From CAZAGT01 sp964484515 (GTDB lineage: Bacteria > Desulfobacterota > DSM-4660 > Desulfatiglandales > HGW-15), in the NCBI GenBank assembly GCA_964484515.1, contig CAZAGT010000152.1, positions 1 through 11,625 on the forward strand: DNA of 11,625 nt, in the 5' to 3' direction. Both the position numbers and the translations under genes were made by a program. How positions within the stretch are numbered: position 1 is the first letter of the stretch; each line of letters starts with the position of its first letter. Positions 5,796 through 11,625 of the stretch are shown one piece after another. The notes under the pieces are model-generated. The model saw only the letters and a program-made list of their open reading frames with translations. It was not told where the DNA came from and searched no databases.

Positions 5796-6782
5796 TCAAT
5801 GAAGCTCATAGATTTCGGGATTGATCGGATATTTCGGTCGTTTACCGTCAAAGACCCGCAGAATTTCTTCGACTGCGTGGGTGGCCATCTTGACTGCGGC
5901 TTCCTTGGCAGCGCCGGCGATATGGGGGGAGATGATCACGTTGTCGAGCTTCAAGAGCGGGTTCTCATCAGGCAAAGGCGGCTCCTTAACGCACACGTCC
6001 AGGCCGGCCGCCCTTATCCAATGATTGCTTAATCCCTCATACAAATCTGTTTCGTTCACGATTCCGCCGCGAGCCGTATTCAAGAGAATCGCTTCCGGCT
6101 TCATGATTCGGAGCTCCTCTTTGCCGATCATGTTCTTGGTCAACTCGGTTAACGGGGCGTGGATGGAGACATAATCGGAGGCCCTCAGCAGGGGCTCAAG
6201 CTCATCAATCAGCTCACCGTGGCGTTCTTTCGCGTCCTGGGCACTGATGAAAGGATCGTAGGCGAGCACCCGCATGCCGAATCCGAGTGCGCAACGTTTG
6301 GCCACTCGGCTGCCGATGCGTCCCAACCCGATGATCCCGATCGTCTTCCCTCGTAACTCAAGACCCATGTAATATTCTCTGCGCGAAAATCGTCCCATCC
6401 TGACGTCGGTTGCAGCCCTGAGCAGGTTCCGTGACAATGACAGCATCAGGGCCATGGCATGATCGGCAACCGAGTCGGAATTGGCCTCCGGGGTGAAGGT
6501 CACCGGGATCTTTCGCCGTGTGGCCGCCGCCACATCGATTTGGTCATACCCGACCCCGTGTTTGGCGATGATTTCAAGATTAGGCGCCCTTTGGATCATC
6601 TCTCCGGTGAAATCCTTGATCCGGACCATCACGGCGTTGGCCTGCTCTAGGGATCTGAACAGCTCATCTTCCGCCATCGGTCGGTCGTCATAGTAAATCG
6701 TTTCAACCCCATTCGAATTCTCGAGAAGTTGAATTCCACTTTCATCAATGTGTTCCCAGATAATCACCCTTTTCCGGCCCAT
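5796..6782 (-). CDS. D-2-hydroxyacid dehydrogenase (SerA-like family)
   Basis: A 328-residue NAD-dependent D-isomer-specific 2-hydroxyacid dehydrogenase, which interconverts 2-hydroxyacids and 2-oxoacids in the cytoplasm. Seen directly: KHGVGYDQID (74-83), the nucleotide-binding GLGRIG (glycines 152, 154 and 157), Asp176 at the end of the next strand (LAYDP, favouring NAD over NADP), and the catalytic trio Arg238 (NTARGG), Glu267 (VKEPP) and His287 (ISPHIAGA). There is no C-terminal ACT domain, so it is a short form such as glyoxylate/hydroxypyruvate reductase or 3-phosphoglycerate dehydrogenase type 3; the exact substrate is open. The ATG at 6780-6782 is preferred over an in-frame TTG nine bases upstream; neither has a strong ribosome site. 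It faces away from the AsnA gene across a 365-bp region. Confidence 0.88.
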   Translation of the reverse strand: MGRKRVIIWEHIDESGIQLLENSNGVETIYYDDRPMAEDELFRSLEQANAVMVRIKDFTGEMIQRAPNLEIIAKHGVGYDQIDVAAATRRKIPVTFTPEANSDSVADHAMALMLSLSRNLLRAATDVRMGRFSRREYYMGLELRGKTIGIIGLGRIGSRVAKRCALGFGMRVLAYDPFISAQDAKERHGELIDELEPLLRASDYVSIHAPLTELTKNMIGKEELRIMKPEAILLNTARGGIVNETDLYEGLSNHWIRAAGLDVCVKEPPLPDENPLLKLDNVIISPHIAGAAKEAAVKMATHAVEEILRVFDGKRPKYPINPEIYELH

Positions 6783-6813
6783 CGTTTTCAATCCGAGTGA
6801 AAGCTTATTTGGT

Positions 6814-6824
6814 ATATGTCATAT
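6814..6824. promoter_or_regulatory. Palindrome upstream of the dehydrogenase gene
   Basis: ATATG-T-CATAT is a perfect palindrome in an AT-rich patch 32 bases before the dehydrogenase start. The position suits a regulator site at its promoter. No clear -35/-10 pair could be assigned, and the short length means chance cannot be ruled out. Confidence 0.3.
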
Positions 6825-7147
6825 TTATGTGTGAAAGGGGTTACAAAAGCAGCCCGTGGCTCCTTGCGCATGTTGAAACACTAGCGTGCTTTTACACCCT
6901 CGTGCTGAAAAAGAGAATCATTATTTTGTAGTTAAGGAATCCCGTCGAGATATCCCAGAAATCCAGGATTTGTATGTGATTTGTGAGGCTAGCGATGAGG
7001 TTTACGGAACGAATTCGATGGGTTCAGCTCCCAATGTGCCGACCGAGTCTGTGCCTATGGTGTGCACATAAGAAGTGTGGTATGACTCCACAAACGTCAG
7101 GGACATCTTTGGATGAGAAGATCTCTTAAGCTGAAAGGGGAAATCCG
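6825..7147. other. Divergent intergenic region with TGTGC repeats
   Basis: Between the dehydrogenase and AsnA genes no coding gene is supported; a 61-codon frame at 6886-7071 has no ribosome site or family likeness. The notable content is TGTGC at 7035, 7050 and 7061, the last forming the palindrome TGTGCACA (7061-7068). This is 80-110 bases before the AsnA start and could be an operator. AAGGGGA at 7135-7141 is the AsnA ribosome site. Confidence 0.35.
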
Positions 7148-8278
7148 ATGAATGACAAAAAGGCAGACCTGGCCGGTCCCGGGATCGGCAATTACGACGA
7201 ACTGGAAAAGATTCTCCCGTCGGACTATCAGCCACTGCTAACCCCAATGGAGACCATGAAGGCCGTCTACGCGGTGAAAAACTACATTGAGGAGAACCTC
7301 TGCAAGGAACTCAATCTGCAAATGGTTCAGGTGCCCCTGATTGTCGACAGAGATAGTGGCGTGAACGATTATCTGGATCGCGACGGTTCACGCACTCCGG
7401 TGGAGTTCCCATGTGGCCTAGGGCTCGATCAACCCATTCAAGGACAGGTGCTTCAAGCGGCAACGAAGTGGAAACGAATGGCCCTCAGACAATTTGACTG
7501 CAACGTGGGCGAAGGCGTCTGTACCGACATGAAGGCCGTACGCAAGGACTACTTCTTGGATCATGACCACAGCGCCTATGTGGATCAATGGGACTGGGAG
7601 CGTGTGATCACCCCGGAAGACCGCAACCTCGACTTCCTTAAAGACACCGTTAAGAAAATCTGGAAGGTTATCCTGGGGGCCGGTAGATTGGCCCAGGAGA
7701 TGTTTCCGCAACTCAAGACGGCTCAATATCCCGATTTCCCAGAGGAGCTCACCTTTCTACACGCCGAGGAGATCCTCGACCTCTACCCCGATCTTCCGAG
7801 AAAGCAGCGAGAGACACGTGTCCTGATGGAGAAGTCGCCGGCCATCTTCATCATCGGCATTGGCTGGCCGCTCAAAGACGGTTACCCTCACGAGATGCGT
7901 GCAGCAGATTACGATGATTGGGTTGTGGAAACGATTGTCAAGAATGGTGAGCAGTACCATGGCCTGAATGGTGATGTCCTGGTGTGGAACCCAGTGACGA
8001 AACGACGTCATGAGTTGACGTCTATGGGTATCCGGGTTACCAAGGAAACCCTCAAAGTCCAGCTAAAGATGTCTGGGCAGGAAGATTTCCTCAGGCTCCC
8101 GTACCACCAGGCGATCCTCAATGACAAGATTCCTTTAAGCATCGGAGGAGGTATCGGGCAGTCAAGGACCTATATGTACTTGATCCGTACAGCCCATCTA
8201 GGAGAGGTCAGTGTCGCGGTGTGGCCGAAGGTGCTCAAGGATATCTGCGCCAAGAAGAATATCCACGTACTGGAGTAG
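7148..8278 (+). CDS. asnA: Aspartate-ammonia ligase (asparagine synthetase A) homologue
   Basis: A 376-residue protein that matches E. coli AsnA along its whole length. AsnA is a class II aminoacyl-tRNA-synthetase-like enzyme that makes asparagine from aspartate, ammonia and ATP through an aspartyl-adenylate. Shared blocks include YVDQWDWERV (144-153), GLNGDVLVWNPV (272-283), ELTSMGIRV (289-297) and motif 3 GGGIGQSR (333-340). By alignment Asp74 matches E. coli Asp46, Arg132 matches Arg100, and Arg340 matches Arg299. Two departures stand out. The block HSLAKWKR of E. coli reads QAATKWKR (103-110), so the Ser72 position is Ala104; the loop after Asp74 (DYLDRDGSRTPVEF) seems two residues longer. 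There is also an N-terminal extension of about 30 residues. The ATG follows AAGGGGA. True asparagine synthesis is the default call, with a related ligase activity possible. Confidence 0.88.
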   Translation: MNDKKADLAGPGIGNYDELEKILPSDYQPLLTPMETMKAVYAVKNYIEENLCKELNLQMVQVPLIVDRDSGVNDYLDRDGSRTPVEFPCGLGLDQPIQGQVLQAATKWKRMALRQFDCNVGEGVCTDMKAVRKDYFLDHDHSAYVDQWDWERVITPEDRNLDFLKDTVKKIWKVILGAGRLAQEMFPQLKTAQYPDFPEELTFLHAEEILDLYPDLPRKQRETRVLMEKSPAIFIIGIGWPLKDGYPHEMRAADYDDWVVETIVKNGEQYHGLNGDVLVWNPVTKRRHELTSMGIRVTKETLKVQLKMSGQEDFLRLPYHQAILNDKIPLSIGGGIGQSRTYMYLIRTAHLGEVSVAVWPKVLKDICAKKNIHVLE

Positions 8279-8733
8279 CGGCCGGCCACACTCACCCTCA
8301 TGCCTCCAACCTGAAACATGGGTCTCGACAGGTGGGCAGCTCCACCGTTCGATCGAGCTAAAATCTCCAGATCGGATTCGTACCCCATGTTGTCACGGAC
8401 CCATGGTGATCCTAGGCATCATTGCGCCGAGATCGTCCGCCGGCGACGCAATAAAGTGAAAAGGTGCTTTGGAAATCCGTGATCTGAGTTGTTCTAGAGG
8501 CGCGGAGAAGCAGAGAAGCAAAGGGGTTAGAGCGGTGGACGAACGGCGACCGGGCGAGGAATTCAATGCTTTACATCCTAAAGACTTTTCGTGATGATGA
8601 GTGTGATCTCGAGGGGAGGTGATAGAAGCCAAAAAGAGCCACAGAGATGATGGATATGGATCTCTTCCACCATAACCGAAATGCTCACATCTGTCTCAGG
8701 CAAAGAGGCGGAGGGCAGGAAGGAGAAGCTATC
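8279..8733. other. 455-bp intergenic region with a stem-loop and a tandem repeat
   Basis: No gene is supported here. A two-part stem-loop stands 46 bases after the AsnA stop: CTCGA (8324-8328) pairs with TCGAG (8353-8357), and inside it GGTGG (8331-8335) pairs with CCACC (8342-8346). It may end AsnA transcription but has no T-run. GAGAAGCA is repeated exactly in tandem at 8505-8520 within a purine-rich stretch. A strong ribosome-site-like GGGGAGGTGAT near 8613-8623 is not followed by a start codon at useful distance. The length and the stem-loop suggest the hydrolase gene has its own promoter, which was not identified. Confidence 0.4.
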
Positions 8734-9946
8734 ATGTCAAAGGCCGATGATAATTCTTTCAAACTTACAAGACGGGATTTTATCAAGAAATCTTCAACTC
8801 TGGCCATTGGATTGGCAGCGCTGGGAGAGGAGGCCTTGGAACCTCCCAAAGCTTTTGCTGCCAAGGCAGGAGCAACTAATCCTGAAGGTAGTCCTAGAGT
8901 CCAGACCATCCTGGGTCCAATTTCTCCTGATAAGCTCGGCTTAACACTCATGCATGAACACGCACCGGTCATAGACTGGTCGGAGCTTTACGATCAACCG
9001 ATCGCCCCCATAGGAGGCGCCTTTCGTCGAAAGGTCGTTGAGGATGGTGTCAAGGCCTTGGAGGAGTTTCACAATCAGCTCAACGGCTGGGCAAAGACAG
9101 GGACTCTCGTCGAAGTGACACCGATTCGGGTTGGCCGTTACCCTGACCNNNNNNNNNNACCCTGACCTGATTGTTGAGATGGCAAAGAAGAGCGACGTCC
9201 ATGTGGTCGGTTGTACCGGGTTTTGGGGCGAGGATCTGGCTCCCATGCATCTCTGGGCGGCGTCCTTGCTGCTGGAACCGAATGGCATTGAAAAGGTGAC
9301 CAGGCTTTATGTCAAAGAAATTACGGAGGGAATGGAAGATCCGTACGGAAGGCCCGGCTGGTCCTTCACGGATGTTAAGGCGGGGATTATCAAAATAGCC
9401 ACCAGTAAGTACTTGACCGCCTTTGAGCGACGGGCGAATACCGCCGCTGGCCTGGCTTCGATCCAGACCGGATGCCCGATCACGCTTCACACTTCCGAGG
9501 GTGGGGGGCTGGAACTGACTCAACTGCTTATTTCGGTAGGAGTCGATCCGAAGAAGATCATTGTTGGCCATCAAGGTTATATGGACGACCGCGAGAACGT
9601 GAGGGCCACGGACTACCACAAGAAACTGGCTGAACTGGGGGTGTATGTCCAATTCGACCGGATCGGTTCCGAAAAATACCCGGTGGAAAACAGGGCCGAA
9701 TTCATAAAACCCCTTGTGGATGCCGGCTTTGAAGATCAACTCCTCCTGAGCCACGATGCCGTCCCCTATTTTTATAAGACCTTCTGGCAAAAGGAGAAGA
9801 GGGAATCCGATTGGTGGCATGTCATGAAACACCCCTTTGCAATAATTCCTTCGAAACTCGTGCCCAAACTGACAAAGGCAGGGATTTCGGAAAGGGCTAT
9901 CGGCAAGATGCTGATCGAAAACCCCAAGCAAGCTCTTGCCTTTTAA
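8734..9946 (+). CDS. Tat-exported phosphotriesterase-family metallohydrolase, split by an assembly gap
   Basis: Amidohydrolase-superfamily enzyme of the phosphotriesterase (PF02126-type) group: two-metal hydrolases that cleave esters, lactones or phosphotriesters. The start at 8734 follows AGGAAGGAG by eight bases; its N-terminus carries a twin-arginine signal, LTRRDFIKKS, a hydrophobic stretch and an AFAA cleavage-like site near 43, so it acts outside the cytoplasm. Metal ligands in the repaired 397-residue protein: His74 and His76 (MHEHAP), Lys214 (GIIKIATSK, the bridging lysine expected to be carboxylated), His246 (ITLHTSEG), His273 (IVGHQGYMDD) and Asp335 (LLSHDAVPYF). All are present. 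As given, ten N at 9149-9158 shift the frame; removing them and a duplicated 9-base flank restores one frame (GRYPDLIVEMAKK). The substrate is unknown. The TRAP genes follow on the same strand. Confidence 0.87.
9149..9158. other. Scaffold gap of ten N with duplicated flanks
   Basis: ACCCTGACC stands immediately before the gap (9140-9148) and again immediately after it (9159-9167). Merging the two copies gives an unbroken reading frame through the hydrolase. The ten N are therefore a placeholder between overlapping contig ends rather than missing sequence. Confidence 0.85.
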
Positions 9947-9979
9947 TGGGTGATCAACATCTAATACTTCAAAATGGAC

Positions 9980-9993
9980 TGCGGACCACCGCA
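9980..9993. other. Small stem-loop between hydrolase and TRAP genes
   Basis: TGCGG-ACCA-CCGCA lies in the 117-bp space. A five-base stem without a T-run is weak evidence for termination; it could instead modulate mRNA processing between the two genes. Confidence 0.25.
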
Positions 9994-10063
9994 AATATAT
10001 TGAAAGGGTTAGCTGCTTTTGGATTGAAGATCTGCTGCTAAGAGATAAATAGGGAGGTTTCCG

Positions 10064-11149
10064 GTGAAGAGAAAAACCTTTCTTAGGCGGTCGACGACCG
10101 TCAGTTTGACTCTGTTCTTCCTCTGCATTTTACTGTTTGACCCAAGTCCGGTAGCGGCGAGAAAGAAACCACGCTACAAGTGGCGGCTCGGAAGTGCGTG
10201 GACCCAACCTGTTCGAAACGAATCCATTCAACTCTTTTGCGACCTTGTCAACGTCTATTCAAAGGGCAAAATACAATTGCGGTTTCAGCCAAGAGGACTT
10301 CTGGGAGGCCACGATGAGATCTTCCATAGTGTTCAAGAGGGGAGCGTTGAAATGGGGGTTTTCGCTCCTTATGTGAACCTCGTGCCGGGCGGTATGCTGA
10401 ATTGGATGCCCTGGACCGTCGGGAGCTACGACGAGGCCGCTGTCGCCTATGCCGCACCCAATGGGATTCTCTACAGGATGATGGACAAGGCCTGGCAAGA
10501 GGTCGGCTGCAAACTCATCGTGAGCCTTCCGATGGGGCCTTACGGGATCGGCAATAACGTCAGACCTATTAGAACTCCTGAAGACTTCAAGGACTTAAAG
10601 CTGCGGGTTTCCGGTTCGCTCGGATTTGTCATGACGTTACAGAATATGGGGAAAGGAAGCGGCATGACGCTACAAACGATTCCCTGGTCCGATCTTTACA
10701 ATGCGCTCGAGCGGAACGTCGTCGACGGATGCTGGAATCTGTGGAGCCCGCTGGTGGAGGAGCGCCACTACGAAGTCCTAAAGTACTACACGGCCCTTGG
10801 TTGGGCTTGGGATTGCGGTAACATCGTGGTCAATCTGGAGCTGTGGAACAAGCTGCCCGAGGATCTTCGGGAGGCCGTCTTCAAGGCATCCAAATACGCA
10901 GAAGAACGCGACTACGAGGTTCACCGGCGGATGGATAGAGTCTATCAGAAACAACTGAAGGAATCCGGTTTGGAAATTTATTACCCCACCCAGGCAGAGC
11001 GCGAGTTGTTTCGAAGCAAGGCGAATATGCCCGAGGTCTGGCGAGAACTCTGTACCCCCTGGCTAGAGAAACATTTTCCTAAACAGGACATGACGAAGCA
11101 GGTCCTGGACGAGCTCGAACGCATCAAGGCTGAAATCAACGGAAAGTAG
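10064..11149 (+). CDS. dctP: TRAP transporter solute-binding protein (DctP family)
   Basis: A 361-residue periplasmic receptor of a tripartite ATP-independent transporter; these capture organic acids for sodium-driven uptake. Residues 1-32 are a basic N-terminus and hydrophobic core ending at PVAA, a secretory signal peptide. The DctP pattern follows: GLLGGHDEIFHSVQEGSVEMG (78-98, key residues Gly81-Gly82 and Gly93), TPEDFKDLKLRVSG (171-184), with Arg181 in the position that usually salt-bridges the substrate carboxylate, and IPWSDLYNALERNVVDG (206-222). The start is GTG at 10064, with GGGAGG six bases upstream. The small membrane subunit follows 68 bases later. The ligand cannot be told, but Arg181 argues for a carboxylate. 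An aromatic-rich pocket segment (GWAWDCG, 246-252) is present. Confidence 0.88.
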   Translation: MKRKTFLRRSTTVSLTLFFLCILLFDPSPVAARKKPRYKWRLGSAWTQPVRNESIQLFCDLVNVYSKGKIQLRFQPRGLLGGHDEIFHSVQEGSVEMGVFAPYVNLVPGGMLNWMPWTVGSYDEAAVAYAAPNGILYRMMDKAWQEVGCKLIVSLPMGPYGIGNNVRPIRTPEDFKDLKLRVSGSLGFVMTLQNMGKGSGMTLQTIPWSDLYNALERNVVDGCWNLWSPLVEERHYEVLKYYTALGWAWDCGNIVVNLELWNKLPEDLREAVFKASKYAEERDYEVHRRMDRVYQKQLKESGLEIYYPTQAERELFRSKANMPEVWRELCTPWLEKHFPKQDMTKQVLDELERIKAEINGK

Positions 11150-11217
11150 AACCGGATCAGGGTGCCGTCGTCTTTGTACGGGCCGTTGAGCGAGGGAGCT
11201 GTCAAAAGGGGGTATGC

Positions 11218-11625
11218 ATGAGGAGTGCATTAAGAAGGATCTTGCATTTTGTGGAGAACGCGGAGGGCGCGGTTTGCGCTGTCGGGCTCTTCATCACATC
11301 CTTATTGATCTTCGCCCAGGTCGTCAATCGTTATTTCCTGCACTTTGAGATCATGTGGTTCAGCGATCTCGCGCTCTACATCTTCATCTTCTTCATGCTG
11401 CTGGCGGCAGCCTATGCCACGTGGCGCGAAGGGCATGTGGCGGTAGATTTCCTGCGAGACAAGATCGTAAAAGACAAACCGGTTTCGGCTGCCGTGTATC
11501 GGGTTGTGCTGGATCTGATGTCTATTGCAGCGTTGGGTGCCATTCTGCCGGCCGCCTTTCGTTTCCTGAAAAGGGCCTTGAAATATCCGGAATACGGCAC
11601 CCTTGTGCGGTGGTTCAATACGAGT
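11218..11625 (+). CDS. dctQ: TRAP transporter small membrane subunit (DctQ family), partial
   Basis: The first 136 residues are in the window; the 3' end is cut off. Three hydrophobic segments are visible: about 18-40 (ending VVNRYFL), 45-69 (FSDLALYIFIFFMLLAAAYA) and 94-116. The loop REGHVAVDFL (70-79) is the typical DctQ signature, and four membrane segments are usual in the family. The ATG at 11218 follows AGGGGG by five bases. It forms the membrane part of the transporter with a DctM subunit, expected just beyond the window. Identity is secure; the family is short (150-200 residues), so little is missing. Confidence 0.85.
   Translation, partial: MRSALRRILHFVENAEGAVCAVGLFITSLLIFAQVVNRYFLHFEIMWFSDLALYIFIFFMLLAAAYATWREGHVAVDFLRDKIVKDKPVSAAVYRVVLDLMSIAALGAILPAAFRFLKRALKYPEYGTLVRWFNTS

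Noticed and set aside
8505..8520. Tandem GAGAAGCA as a CRISPR or mobile-element repeat
   Set aside because: There are only two 8-base copies, without spacers or terminal repeats; more likely simple purine-rich sequence.
8647..8733. Upstream in-frame ATG start for the hydrolase
   Set aside because: It would bury the twin-arginine signal 29 residues inside the protein; the ATG at 8734 has a strong, well-spaced ribosome site.
9080..9994. 304-codon open frame on the minus strand
   Set aside because: It lies opposite the hydrolase, which shows all metal ligands and a Tat signal on the plus strand; the frame crosses the N run and has no family likeness.

Overview
The window is bacterial, about half G+C. 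The protein families point loosely to a Desulfobacterota (former Deltaproteobacteria) or similar uncultured lineage: tandem PilT-type ATPases, TRAP transport, AsnA and several toxin-antitoxin modules. That placement is an inference with low confidence. A run of ten N at 9149-9158 shows it comes from a draft scaffold.

Layout. (1) 1-3256 is a defence/stability-type accessory stretch. It holds the 3' part of a frameshifted PIN-family toxin gene (1-319), a hairpin-rich non-coding segment (578-707), a small VOC/glyoxalase gene (792-1229), a DUF6922-AbiEii pair of type IV toxin-antitoxin style on the minus strand (2356 down to 1422), and a divergent DUF6364-PIN (VapBC-like) pair on the plus strand (2607-3256). 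The two pairs share a 250-bp divergent promoter region in which a promoter can be read for each. (2) 3387-5619 is a minus-strand operon of two PilT-type retraction ATPases, 372 and 368 residues, aligned almost without indels. Each has lost a different hallmark motif. (3) 5796-6782 is a minus-strand D-2-hydroxyacid dehydrogenase. (4) 7148-11625 is plus-strand: an asparagine synthetase A homologue, a Tat-exported phosphotriesterase-family metallohydrolase interrupted by the assembly gap, a TRAP solute-binding protein, and the start of the TRAP small membrane subunit, which runs off the window.

How the parts may work together. The exported hydrolase and the TRAP importer are adjacent, co-directional and both act in or on the periplasm. 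A plausible reading is hydrolysis of an ester, lactone or amide outside the cytoplasm, followed by uptake of the released organic acid. The nearby 2-hydroxyacid dehydrogenase would be a natural next step if the acid is a 2-hydroxyacid. The asparagine synthetase A homologue has all the general catalytic motifs but a changed substrate-side motif, so its substrate may not be plain aspartate. This pathway is inference from gene context. The substrate cannot be read from the sequence.

The most useful points for a second look are the complementary motif loss in the PilT pair, the inverted repeat and leaderless start of the DUF6364-PIN operon, the unusual AsnA within a transport/hydrolase cluster, and the false gap that splits the hydrolase.
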